From Desulfobulbaceae bacterium (GTDB lineage Bacteria; Desulfobacterota; Desulfobulbia; Desulfobulbales; SURF-16): 64,000 nt of DNA. This document shows positions 18,688-27,663 of the stretch, one piece after another (position 1 is the first letter of the stretch; each line of letters opens with the position of its first letter). The DNA is taken from NCBI GenBank assembly GCA_002868945.1, contig PKTX01000027.1:1-64000 (forward strand), written 5' to 3'. The notes below the pieces were generated by a model that worked only from the letters and a program-made list of their open reading frames with translations, made no database searches and was not told the origin of the DNA. Position numbers and translations under genes: made by a program.

Positions 18688-18927
18688 TGTCTGTCCGGAA
18701 ACAGGTCATTTCAGAGTCTCGCAGGCTCGCTTACCTGTTCAAGATCAAGGAATGCAAAAATATAAGCACACCCTGTAAAGAAGTCCCCTGGAGTGCAGGC
18801 ATATATGCGACATGCCGAGCATTATTTTTTGAGCATGCCAAGGTAAGCGAGCTCACGAGACTCCGGGAAATCGGCCCGGTAAGCGAGTTTACGAGACTCC
18901 GAGAGGGCCATTTCCGGACAGGCGCAA
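18688..18927. repeat. Cluster of three GGTAAGCGAG repeats
   Basis: One copy reads GAGTCTCGCAGGCTCGCTTA on plus (18714-18738, with CTGTCCGGAAA before it), and two lie in the opposite orientation (18841-18865 and 18877-18901). The last extends to 18925 with CCATTTCCGGACAGGCGC. Arms AGCGAG and CGAGACT are imperfectly inverted, a REP-like design. Confidence 0.55.
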
Positions 18928-19385
18928 TGTAAAGAAAAAGGACACAGGAGGCAGAGGAGGCGTAAAGACTCCGGTGACACCGGCGTTCATTGGCTTGGGG
19001 CGAAAACATTCCTGCCAGGCTGTGATAATGCGCCCTACTATATCGCAAGCATCTTTTCTTTTCCAGCCATTTTCCCTTTTTCCGGCGTATAGTCCGGTTC
19101 CCCGCCACTGGCACCTTGCATGCCGATCTTTCCCGCAAAGAAAGCGGCGCCACCGGGGCGACAACAGACCGTAAATAGAAGCCATGGGCGCCGCCATCTC
19201 CTTGCAATGCGCGGCGAACTTGGGTATTTTGTAGCCGCCACGCAGCACAGCTTGCCCACGTCTACGGCACTGCCCAGGCAACTGCAACAATGAACGACTA
19301 CGTTTTTTCACAGGGCTGCAGACGCCGGCCCACCGCTCCGCACCATACGAGGCTACGGAAAAGGCCATTGCCACCCCTGAAAATT
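18928..19385. other. 458-bp region without recognised gene
   Basis: A minus-strand frame is open across most of it, but its translation matches no family I know and has no good start signal. The DNA contains several GC-rich inverted segments. I cannot assign a function. Confidence 0.3.
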
Positions 19386-20909
19386 ATGCTCAAACACCTC
19401 TTACTTTCCGCCTCGCTTCTCCTCCTCTTTGTAACGGGCTGCTCCCGGGACAAAGAGGAAGAGCAAGAAGCACCGCCGCCAGCGGCTGCCGAGAGCCAGC
19501 CGCAACCCAGCAGCTTCACCTGTCAGGATTGTCACCCTCACCAGCTTGATGAGCATCATGCCCTGGCCTGCACCGCCTGTCATGGCGGCCAAGACGTCAG
19601 CGCCTCGGCCGAGGAGGCCCACACCGATCTGGTGAGCCGCCCGGCCCACCCTGACTTCATGACCACAAGTTGCGGCCCCTGCCATGCCGAACAGGTGAGC
19701 GGCAGCCACGTCTCCCTGCACTTTACCAACGCCAACGAGGTCAACACGCTGCGCCGCGCCTTCGGTGCCGAGCATGACCTGGAACGGGCCGACGATATTC
19801 CGGTCACCGAAACGCCGACCACGCCCCTGGAACTGCTGGACGACCTGCTGCGCCGCCGCTGTCTGCGCTGTCACATCAGCTATGACGGCGACAACTACGC
19901 AGAGACCCTGCGCGGCGTGGGCTGTGCCGCCTGCCATCTGGAGTATAGCGGCGGCAGCCTGCAGAGCCACGCCTTTGTGCGCCGCACCCCGGACCAGCAA
20001 TGCCTCCATTGCCACAACAGCAACTTTGTCGGTGCCGACTATTATGGTCGCTTCGAGCATGACTTCCATTGGGATTACCGGACCCCCTACCAGCCTGACG
20101 GCCGTGAGGCGCCCCGTCCCTACGGTGTTGAATACCGCCAACTTGCCCGTGACGTGCATCAGGAGGCGGGCCTGGCCTGTATCGACTGTCATCCGGGCAG
20201 CGGCCTGATGTCCGCCACTCCGCAGACCATCTCCTGCAAGGAGTGCCATGCCTTTGCCGCCTCCGCCACCAGCCGTCCGGCCCTGGCCGAGGTGGACGGT
20301 GCCGTTCTTTTCACCACACCGACGCGCTCCTACCCGGTGCCGCAGATGCGCCATGCCGCCCACCAACAGTATGGCGACAAGGCCACCTGTACGGCCTGCC
20401 ACGCCCAGTGGACCTTTGGCGATACAGGCACCCATCTCTTCCGTCAGGATGCGGAGCTTTACGACGACTGGGAGGCCCTCAATATCCAGGGCTCCTATGA
20501 GGTGGAAAGGGAAATCGAGGCCAATCTCTACGAAGAGGGCTATCCCTACCCCTTCATGTCGGACAAACTGACAGGCAAGGGCTATTTCGGCCTCTGGCAC
20601 AAGGGGTTTGAGCTGCGTCGCTGGGAGTTTCCCCTGATATGCCGGGATGAGCAGGAGAGATTGACCACCTGCCGTCCCATTCTGGACCTGCACCTCACCT
20701 GGGTCAACAGCGACGAAGAAGTGATCTTTGACAATGCCGAGCCGGCGCGGGCCCCTGCCCATGGCCTGCTGCCCTATACGCCGCACACAATCGGCAAGGC
20801 AGGCGCCTTTTTCAAAAATCGGCTGCAGAGCAACTCCCGGCTCCTTGAACAGCCCCTTTATCTGGAGAAAGGACCAGGATTAAACCCAGCCATGGAGGAA
20901 AGCCCTTGA
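19386..20909 (+). CDS. Nine-haem c-type cytochrome lipoprotein
   Basis: A 507-aa exported protein. It begins MLKHLLLSASLLLLFVTGCS, a lipoprotein signal with lipobox VTGC, so the mature protein should be anchored to a membrane. Nine CxxCH motifs are seen (CQDCH, CTACH, CGPCH, CLRCH, CAACH, CLHCH, CIDCH, CKECH, CTACH), all in the first two thirds. The last third lacks haem motifs. It should carry out periplasmic or surface electron transfer, but the exact partner is unknown. The start at 19386 was chosen for the signal peptide. Its stop overlaps the TTG start of rlpA, implying coupled translation. Confidence 0.88.
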   Translation: MLKHLLLSASLLLLFVTGCSRDKEEEQEAPPPAAAESQPQPSSFTCQDCHPHQLDEHHALACTACHGGQDVSASAEEAHTDLVSRPAHPDFMTTSCGPCHAEQVSGSHVSLHFTNANEVNTLRRAFGAEHDLERADDIPVTETPTTPLELLDDLLRRRCLRCHISYDGDNYAETLRGVGCAACHLEYSGGSLQSHAFVRRTPDQQCLHCHNSNFVGADYYGRFEHDFHWDYRTPYQPDGREAPRPYGVEYRQLARDVHQEAGLACIDCHPGSGLMSATPQTISCKECHAFAASATSRPALAEVDGAVLFTTPTRSYPVPQMRHAAHQQYGDKATCTACHAQWTFGDTGTHLFRQDAELYDDWEALNIQGSYEVEREIEANLYEEGYPYPFMSDKLTGKGYFGLWHKGFELRRWEFPLICRDEQERLTTCRPILDLHLTWVNSDEEVIFDNAEPARAPAHGLLPYTPHTIGKAGAFFKNRLQSNSRLLEQPLYLEKGPGLNPAMEESP

Positions 20910-21694
20910 GAGATACAACCATTATCCTGCTGCTGGTCCTGCTGCTGAGCGGCTGCGCCACGCGGGACAGGGCCATCACCACGCCGGCCAAAAAACAGGT
21001 GGCCACCCCCGGCAGATACGAAACCACGCAGAGCAAGGTGCCGCCGACCCAACGCCCCTATGTCATCAAGGGCAAGACCTACTATCCGCTGCCCTACGCC
21101 GAGGGTTTCGAGCAGCGCGGCATTGCCTCCTGGTACGGCAAGCCCTTTCACGGCAGAAAGACCTCAAACGGCGAGACCTACAACATGTACAGCCGCACCG
21201 CCGCCCACAAAACCCTGCCCATGAACACACCGGTGCTGGTCAAGAATCTCGATAACGGTCGGGAGATGGTGGTGCGTATCAATGACCGCGGCCCCTTTGT
21301 CCGGGGCCGCGTTATCGACATGAGTTACACCGGCGCCAAGGAGCTCGGCATGATCGACAAGGGCACGGCCCGGGTGTACATCAGCGCCCTGGGTGAGGCG
21401 GTGACCGTCCAGGAGGAGGGGCAAAAGGTCAAGCGCTTCCTGCCCCATGAGGATTTCAGCCGCGGCAACTTCTATGTGCAGATCGGCTCCTTTACCAACC
21501 GGGATAATGCCCTGCGCCTTCGCACAAAGATGGAGAACCAGGGCCACCAGGTGGCTGTCCAGGTCTATGACCGGGGTGACGCCCTCTTCCACCGGGTGCG
21601 GATCAAGGCAGGCCTTGAACTGTCCAGGGCCGAAGAGGTGCTCGAGGATTTCACGGAAATGGGCTACAGCGGCGCCTTTATTATCGCCCAGTAG
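20906..21694 (+). CDS. rlpA: RlpA family septal lipoprotein with SPOR domain
   Basis: RlpA is an outer-membrane lipoprotein that in Pseudomonas cleaves denuded peptidoglycan during cell separation. This 262-aa copy has a signal and lipobox (LLLVLLLSGCAT), a double-psi beta-barrel (GIASWYGKPFHGRKTSNGE to INDRGPFVRGRVIDMS, with the conserved His and Asp) and a C-terminal SPOR domain (NFYVQIGSFTNRDNALRL), which binds glycans at the septum. The start is TTG at 20906, supported by GGAGGAA 6 nt upstream, and overlaps the cytochrome stop (TTGA). It ends convergently with a histidine kinase gene, overlapping by 14 bp. Confidence 0.9.
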   Translation: MRDTTIILLLVLLLSGCATRDRAITTPAKKQVATPGRYETTQSKVPPTQRPYVIKGKTYYPLPYAEGFEQRGIASWYGKPFHGRKTSNGETYNMYSRTAAHKTLPMNTPVLVKNLDNGREMVVRINDRGPFVRGRVIDMSYTGAKELGMIDKGTARVYISALGEAVTVQEEGQKVKRFLPHEDFSRGNFYVQIGSFTNRDNALRLRTKMENQGHQVAVQVYDRGDALFHRVRIKAGLELSRAEEVLEDFTEMGYSGAFIIAQ

Positions 21695-24251
21695 CACTGC
21701 CCTTCAAGGCTTTTTTAACGGCCTCGCCCAGCTGCACCATGCTGTAGGGTTTGCGGATAAACTCACCGGCGCCGAGGCGCTGGGCCTCCCTGACATTGCT
21801 GTTTTCCGAAAAACCGCTGGCAATGACAGCCTTCTGGCCGGGATGGCGCCGGACCATGGCCGCATAGGTCTGGCAGCCATCCATGCCGGAGCCCATAATC
21901 ATATCCAGCACCACAAGATCAACGGCCTGCTCGGCCAGATAGTCCAGGGCCTCCTCACCTGAGGCCACGGCATGGCATTGATAGTTGAGATGATCGAGAA
22001 AACGGCAGGCAATGTCGCGCTGGTTGGCCTGATCATCCACCACCAGGATTTTTTCACGCCGCCCCTGCAACTCCTCAACAGAGGCCTCCTGTTCCTCCAC
22101 CGTTGCCTCCTCATGACTGGCCGGAAAGAAAAGGCTAAAGGTCGTACCGTGATCGCCGCTGATCACGCTGACGCGGCCATTATGATCCTGCATGGTGTTC
22201 CAGACCACGGCCAGGCCCAGACCGGTACCGCTGCGGCCCATCTCCTTTTTGGTATAAAAGGGTTCAAAGATATGCTCCAGATCCGCCTCGGCAATGCCGG
22301 GGCCACTGTCACTCACCCGCAGCACGGCATAGTCGCCGGCAGGCAGTCCCTGTTGCTCGGCCTCCTGCTCGGTGATGGTCACATTGGCGGTGGCAATGGT
22401 GATCACCCCCGGACCGACCAGGGCCTCAAAACCGTTGGTTATCAGGTTCATCAAGCATTTCTTCACATGCACTGCGGAACAGGAGATAGTGACCAGGTCG
22501 GGCGCCAGCTCCGTGACACAGGAGACCAGGCCATGGGCCGCCGCCACGCTCAGATGTTCGGGTGACTGCAGATATTCGTCAATGAGGCTGTTGAGATTGG
22601 CGGTTGTCTTGACACAGGCAACGCCGCGGGCCACGGTGAGCAGATCCGCCACCACGGCGGCGGCCTGCTTGCCCGACTGCTGGATCATCTCAATGGCGGG
22701 TCGCACCTCACTCTCCTCGGGCAGTTGCAGGAGGAGGAGATCCGGATAGCTGACCACGCCGGAGAGGATATTGTTGAGATCATGGGCCACGCCGCCGGCC
22801 AGCATGCCGAGGGCCTCCATTTTGCGGGCCTTTGTCCGGCGCTCTCTGAGTTCCTTTTTCTCCTGCTCGACACGGCGCTGCTCGGTCTTGTCATTCAAGG
22901 TAATGACCATCCTGTCGTCAAGCAGGGTGTAGGCAAACTCCACCTCCTTGACGGAACCGTCCTTGCAGACCACACCGCGCTGCGCCATGGGGCCGGAATG
23001 CTTGGCACTACGCAGCTCCTCCAGGCGGTGTGTCCACCTGTCGTGAATGGCCTGCCTGGTGGCATCCTCGGGATAGGCCCTGGCAAACCAGGCATCAATG
23101 GTGGGAATATCGGCCGTGGTGTAGCCGTAATCCGCCACAAACTTTTCATTGAGAAATTCAACGGCACCGCTTTCCACATTGACCATGGCAATGGGCAGGT
23201 GGGCATCGTTGATAAAACGACTGAAAAGCTTTTGACCCTCGGCCACCTTTTTCTCGGTCTCCTCCCTTTTGCGCTCCTCCTCAAGACGCAGACGGGCCCG
23301 GAACAGAAAAAAGGCGTAAAGGGTAAGCAGTCCCACAAAGAGGAGAAAAAGGAGAATCCACCAGCGGCCGAACTGCCGGATAGAGGCCAGGGCCTGCTGT
23401 TCCGGGCTGGCCACGGCTATGGCCCAGCCGTTGTGGGGCAACTGCACCTTATGAAAGACGGCATGGGTCCGCAGGCGCCGCGTTTTGCCGTCCTGCCTGT
23501 AGTCCTGGGAATAGACAAGATGGCCGTCGCCGGCCTTCAGCACCTCCCCGGCCATGGCGGCCACCTGCGAACAGTGTGATTGTTCGGATCCGTCGTCCTT
23601 CAGATGATGTGGTGCCGAACAGTAAATCTCGCTGCCCTGCTCATCAAAAAGCCACACCGAACCCTGGGTGCCGACGGTAATATTGGCCAGATATTTGCCG
23701 GCCACCACCTCAAAGGGCAGCAGAACGCTCAAGGAACCGGCAAAGACACCCTGGTCAAAGATCGGCACGGCATAGGCCACCGCCTTATAGCCCTGTACGG
23801 ACATAAACAGGGAACTGACCACCGGCTCGCGGCTTTCGGCAAGCAGGCGATTATGCTCCTGGCCGGAGACGTCCCTGCCGATAACCCCCTCCTGCAGAGG
23901 AGCACTGTAAAGAATACGGCCATCGGCATCGACGCGGCTGACAGCACTGATGGTCCGGGTATTGGCCTGATAAAATTCGTCCAGGAGCTGCTTGCCCCTC
24001 TCATCAAGGCGAATGATCCCCTGATAGTGGGCCACGGACTCTATCAATTTTTCGTGAAAAAGGAAGAACTCCTCGATACCATGGGCGGCCTGTCGGACCA
24101 GGAGGGCCTGCTGCGCATTGAGATTGGCAACGGTGTTGCGCCGCACCATTTTGTAGGGCAGATAAAAAAACCAGCCGGCAAGGGCACCCAGAAGGGCAAG
24201 AACGACCAAGGACCGCAACAACTGCGGCAAATTGTAATCCAGCTTTTTCAA
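21681..24251 (-). CDS. Hybrid sensor histidine kinase with periplasmic Cache domain
   Basis: An 856-aa membrane protein. The first helix (residues ~12-34) and a second at about 292-315 flank a ~250-aa periplasmic sensor with the look of a double Cache domain. A PAS segment follows (IAMVNVESGAVEFLN region), then HisKA with GMLAGGVAHDLNN (His490), HATPase with GPGIAEADLEHIFEPFYTKK and GTGLGLAVV, and a C-terminal receiver with VVLDMIMG (Asp783) and IRKPYS. It senses an unknown periplasmic ligand. There is no adjacent response regulator with an output domain. It is divergent from the HD-GYP gene. Confidence 0.9.
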   Translation of the reverse strand: MKKLDYNLPQLLRSLVVLALLGALAGWFFYLPYKMVRRNTVANLNAQQALLVRQAAHGIEEFFLFHEKLIESVAHYQGIIRLDERGKQLLDEFYQANTRTISAVSRVDADGRILYSAPLQEGVIGRDVSGQEHNRLLAESREPVVSSLFMSVQGYKAVAYAVPIFDQGVFAGSLSVLLPFEVVAGKYLANITVGTQGSVWLFDEQGSEIYCSAPHHLKDDGSEQSHCSQVAAMAGEVLKAGDGHLVYSQDYRQDGKTRRLRTHAVFHKVQLPHNGWAIAVASPEQQALASIRQFGRWWILLFLLFVGLLTLYAFFLFRARLRLEEERKREETEKKVAEGQKLFSRFINDAHLPIAMVNVESGAVEFLNEKFVADYGYTTADIPTIDAWFARAYPEDATRQAIHDRWTHRLEELRSAKHSGPMAQRGVVCKDGSVKEVEFAYTLLDDRMVITLNDKTEQRRVEQEKKELRERRTKARKMEALGMLAGGVAHDLNNILSGVVSYPDLLLLQLPEESEVRPAIEMIQQSGKQAAAVVADLLTVARGVACVKTTANLNSLIDEYLQSPEHLSVAAAHGLVSCVTELAPDLVTISCSAVHVKKCLMNLITNGFEALVGPGVITIATANVTITEQEAEQQGLPAGDYAVLRVSDSGPGIAEADLEHIFEPFYTKKEMGRSGTGLGLAVVWNTMQDHNGRVSVISGDHGTTFSLFFPASHEEATVEEQEASVEELQGRREKILVVDDQANQRDIACRFLDHLNYQCHAVASGEEALDYLAEQAVDLVVLDMIMGSGMDGCQTYAAMVRRHPGQKAVIASGFSENSNVREAQRLGAGEFIRKPYSMVQLGEAVKKALKGSATGR

Positions 24252-24338
24252 TACGTACTCTCCCCCAAGATTACCCTGAAATTACGCTCAAATTTCTCCA
24301 TTGTAATGAAGAACCCCAACAAATGCCAAAACTAAATC

Positions 24339-25345
24339 GGGGTCAGGCTTGACATTTTGACTTTCGCACTGATACACAAAAGGTATGGCCCGTAAACCGC
24401 GTATCCACTACCATGGCGCTGCTTATCACGTTATTCTGCGGGGTAACGGCGGCCAGGACATCTTTTTCAGCAAAGCCGACCGGAGCCGTTTTTATTTTCT
24501 TCTCCAGGAGGGTGTGGAGAAATACGGCCATCGGATCCATGGTCATTGCCTGATGACAAACCACGTCCACCTGGTCATCCAGGTGAGCGAGGTGCCGCTG
24601 TCACGCATCATGCATAATATCGGCTTCCGCTACACCAACTACCTGAACCGACGCTTGCGCAGAAAGGGCCACATCTTCCAGGGCCGCTACAAGGCCTTAC
24701 TGGTTGATGCCGACAGTTACCTGCTGGAACTGATTCGTTATATCCACTGTAACCCGGTGCGGGCTCGACTTGTCCAATCGCCCGAGCATTATCCGTGGAG
24801 CAGCCACCGCACCTACCTGGGGCGGGATGATGTTGGCTGGCTTACCACCGATCTGGTCCTTTCGCAATTTGCCGCGCAGCAAAAAAGAGCCCGATCGCGC
24901 TACGCTGATTTCGTTACCCAGGGGATTGATGAAAAACACCGGGTCGAGTTTCATCAAGGCTCCTATCAAGGCCGCATCCTGGGGGATGACCACTTTGGGG
25001 AAAAAAGCCTGGCCAGGGCGGCGGAACCACTGCAACGGCCGCTGCGCCTCGAACAGATTGTTAAAGCGGTCTGCGACGTTTACGGCATCAGCACCGACCT
25101 TCTGCGTGAACCCGGCAAACGACAACCAGGTGCCAAGGCCAGGGCTGTGGCCGCCTACCTGATCCAGAATGCCGATAACCTCACCCTGTCGGAGCTGGCG
25201 CACTATGTAGGCCGGGATCTTGCCGGCCTGAGCCGTGCCGCCGGCAGGCTCCCCCATCGTCTTACCAGGGATGCGGGCCTGGCGCGCAAACTTGCCACCA
25301 TCCAACAACAACTTGAGCAAATGTCAAAATGTCAAGCCTGACCCC
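24339..25345 (+). mobile_element. REP-associated transposase element with perfect 23-bp inverted ends
   Basis: The element is bounded by identical inverted ends, 24339-24361 (starting GGGGTCAGGCTTGAC) and 25323-25345 (its exact reverse complement). Both flanks read CTAAATC (24332-24338 and 25350-25356), inside a longer near-duplication (CAAAACTAAATC and CCAAGCTAAATC), consistent with a target duplication or repair scar. One transposase gene fills it. Further copies of the right end occur at 30989-31011 and 31848-31869. It interrupts the 5' end of the HD-GYP gene. Confidence 0.85.
24385..25341 (+). CDS. REP-associated tyrosine (Y1/HUH) transposase
   Basis: A 318-aa member of the Y1 transposase superfamily related to IS200/IS605 TnpA. 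It begins MARKPRIHYHGAAYHVILRG, carries the HUH motif in HCLMTNHVHLVIQ (residues ~54-66), and the candidate tyrosine region FRYTNYLNRRLRRKGHIFQG and LIRYIHCNPVRA typical of RAYTs. A C-terminal extension with a helix-turn-helix look (TLSELAHYVGRDLAGLSRA) occurs in longer RAYTs. Its stop lies inside the right inverted end and its last codons overlap the start of the HD-GYP gene in another frame. The frame is intact, so it may be active. Confidence 0.9.
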   Translation: MARKPRIHYHGAAYHVILRGNGGQDIFFSKADRSRFYFLLQEGVEKYGHRIHGHCLMTNHVHLVIQVSEVPLSRIMHNIGFRYTNYLNRRLRRKGHIFQGRYKALLVDADSYLLELIRYIHCNPVRARLVQSPEHYPWSSHRTYLGRDDVGWLTTDLVLSQFAAQQKRARSRYADFVTQGIDEKHRVEFHQGSYQGRILGDDHFGEKSLARAAEPLQRPLRLEQIVKAVCDVYGISTDLLREPGKRQPGAKARAVAAYLIQNADNLTLSELAHYVGRDLAGLSRAAGRLPHRLTRDAGLARKLATIQQQLEQMSKCQA

Positions 25346-27533
25346 CAAGCTAAATCAGGTGGACCTTACCTTTTTGCTGCTGCGTGTCTTCAGCCTGGTG
25401 GGCGGTATTGCCTGGCTGCTCCTGGTGCCGCTTCCCCCCCGGGAGGAGGCCATCCTCATCAAGGCCCTGATCGCCTTCGCCGTTTACAGCAGCCTCTGCT
25501 ATGCGATCATCTTTCTCCGACCGGCCACCCTGCGCAAGGTCTACCTGGGCTCACTCTTTCTCGACCTCATCTTTCTGAGCAGCCTGGTGCACACGGAGAC
25601 CAGTTTTGCCAACAGCTTCTTCCTGGGCTACTACCTGCTTATCTGCCTGCACACCATCTACTTCGGCCTGGGCTTCGGCTTGCTGGTCGCCACCCTTTCC
25701 GCCATCTGCTACCTGGGCATTGTCATGCCCTTGCTGCCCACCATTGCCTGGACCGACCTGGCCATGCGCATCGGCTTTTTCTATCTGATCATGGTACCGG
25801 TTGGTTTACTCTCGGAAAAGGTGAAGCGCGACAAGGAAAAGGTGGAACACTTCAACCACACCCTGGCCGTCAAGGTGGTACAGCGCACCGAAAAGATCAG
25901 CAACCTCCTGGACCGGGAGCGCTATCTCCGGGAAATCCTTGATACGGTGGCCCATATCAACAAACTGCTCATCACCGTCCCCAATATCACCGCCCTGCTG
26001 GAAAGCTCCTGCGCCCGCTTTGTCCGGCATGGCCATTACGGTTTCAGCTGGATCGGCCTTCTGCAGGCAAACAAGGTCCGCACCATCTACACCTCGGAGC
26101 CGGACACCACCACCCTGGCAAAGCCGCCCTTTATCGTTGACGACACAAACCACGCCTTCTACCCCACGACTGCGGCCCGGGCCATCCGCGACAACCGCAT
26201 GGTGCTGGCCGACAAAAGCAGGGCGGAGCAAAATCCGACCCTGTGGCGCGACCCGACCACCATTGAAGGCCATCAGGCGGTGATCAGCCTGCCCCTGCGC
26301 CCCAATCAGGCCGCCGAGCCCTTTGGTGTCCTGACCATCTATACATGGCGCAAGGAGGGCTTTGAGCCGGAAGAAAAAGAGATGCTCGACGAGCTGGCAG
26401 GCGACATCGGCTTTGCCATCGAATCCTTCAGACACAAGGAATCCGTGGCCAAGCTCACCGCCGAACGCACCGCCAATTATGAAGAGACCATTTTTTCCTT
26501 TGTCGACATGATCGAACAGCGCGACACCTATACCGCGGGTCACACCGAGCGCGTCGCCCACTACTGCCAACTTATTGCCAGGGAAATGGGTCTCCCCTTT
26601 GCCCAGGTCAAGACCCTCTACAAGGCCGCCACCCTGCACGATATCGGCAAAATCGCCACGCCCGACTCGGTGCTGCTGAAGCCCGGCAACCTCACCAAGC
26701 TGGACTATGACCTCATCAAGATCCATCCCTTTGCCGGCTATGAGATGCTCTCCAACATCGCCATGTACAAAGACCTGGCCGCCATCATCCTGCACCACCA
26801 TGAACGACACGACGGCACAGGTTATCCGGACGGCCTCAAGGGAGACGATATCCCCCTGCTTTCCCGCATCCTCTCCGTGGGCGACGCCTTTGACGCCATT
26901 ACCACCAACCGTATCTACAAGGCAAGAAAGGAGATACCCGAGGCCCTGGCCGAACTAGCCGCCATGAGCGGCAGCCAGTTTCATCCCGATGTTGTCACGG
27001 CAGCGGTCAAGGTCCTGGCCGATGTCAGCATCTCCAACAGTATCAACCAGCTGCCCAAATCAAAGTTGGAGAGAAAGAGATTCTCCTACTTCTTCAACGA
27101 CAAGCTCACCGGCCTCTATAACGAGGACTATCTGAAGATCACCCTCAACAACCTTGATCTCAACCAATACACCTGCCTCAACATGATCCATATGCAGAAT
27201 GTGCCGGAGTACAACAAGAAACACGGCTGGGACAGGGGCAACCAGCTTTTCAGAGAGTTTGCCGCCGAGTTGCAGGCCACCTTTCCCCATGCCCTGGCCT
27301 TCCGGGCCTACGGCAATGACTTTGCCCTTATCTCCACGGAGCACATGGAGGTGGAGGCCCCGACACTAAACGCCTTTGCCGCTATTCTCGACACGGAAAT
27401 CACCGTTGAGGTCAGCCACATTGATCTGTCCGCGGAAAAGTCCTACAGCATCGACAAGCTGGAGAAGCTTGAGATCCTGGCGGTTGACGCCGAAGACGCC
27501 GCTTGGAACACAAGCCATGCCAGCCACTATTGA
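25329..27533 (+). CDS. Membrane GAF/HD-GYP cyclic-di-GMP phosphodiesterase with degenerate GGDEF
   Basis: A 734-aa protein: about six N-terminal membrane helices (residues ~12-160), a coiled linker, a GAF domain (~210-370), HD-GYP and a C-terminal GGDEF-like domain. The HD-GYP signatures ATLHDIGKIATPD and HHHERHDGTGYPDG are intact, so c-di-GMP hydrolysis is expected. In the last domain the active loop reads AYGNDFAL instead of GGDEF, so it is probably inactive as a cyclase. The present ATG (25329) lies inside the transposon's right end. Across the element, codons ATG CCA AAA CTA AAT C at 24323 would join AG GTG to give MPKLNQV, the likely original start. Confidence 0.88.
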   Translation: MSSLTPKLNQVDLTFLLLRVFSLVGGIAWLLLVPLPPREEAILIKALIAFAVYSSLCYAIIFLRPATLRKVYLGSLFLDLIFLSSLVHTETSFANSFFLGYYLLICLHTIYFGLGFGLLVATLSAICYLGIVMPLLPTIAWTDLAMRIGFFYLIMVPVGLLSEKVKRDKEKVEHFNHTLAVKVVQRTEKISNLLDRERYLREILDTVAHINKLLITVPNITALLESSCARFVRHGHYGFSWIGLLQANKVRTIYTSEPDTTTLAKPPFIVDDTNHAFYPTTAARAIRDNRMVLADKSRAEQNPTLWRDPTTIEGHQAVISLPLRPNQAAEPFGVLTIYTWRKEGFEPEEKEMLDELAGDIGFAIESFRHKESVAKLTAERTANYEETIFSFVDMIEQRDTYTAGHTERVAHYCQLIAREMGLPFAQVKTLYKAATLHDIGKIATPDSVLLKPGNLTKLDYDLIKIHPFAGYEMLSNIAMYKDLAAIILHHHERHDGTGYPDGLKGDDIPLLSRILSVGDAFDAITTNRIYKARKEIPEALAELAAMSGSQFHPDVVTAAVKVLADVSISNSINQLPKSKLERKRFSYFFNDKLTGLYNEDYLKITLNNLDLNQYTCLNMIHMQNVPEYNKKHGWDRGNQLFREFAAELQATFPHALAFRAYGNDFALISTEHMEVEAPTLNAFAAILDTEITVEVSHIDLSAEKSYSIDKLEKLEILAVDAEDAAWNTSHASHY

Positions 27534-27662
27534 GGGGCAAGGGGCAAGACCCGTCATTACGAGCGGCGCGAAGTAATCCAGAGGCCTTAAACTGCGCCGC
27601 CCCGCCTCCCCTTGCACCATGCACCATGCACCATGCCCCTTGAGCCTTGAACCTCCCCCCCC
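27534..27662. repeat. Composite intergenic repeat (copy C1)
   Basis: Order: GGGGCAAGGGGCAAG block, palindromic core GTCATTACGAGCGGCGCGAA through TAATCCAGAGG (27552-27584), CGCCGCCCCGCC, then heptamers CACCATG and CTTGAGC/CTTGAAC (27603-27655). Copies C2-C5 share this order. Confidence 0.6.
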
Positions 27663-27663
27663 C

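Noticed and set aside
18889-19374. A 161-aa minus-strand protein
   Set aside because: No family, no start signal, and its end lies in repeat sequence.
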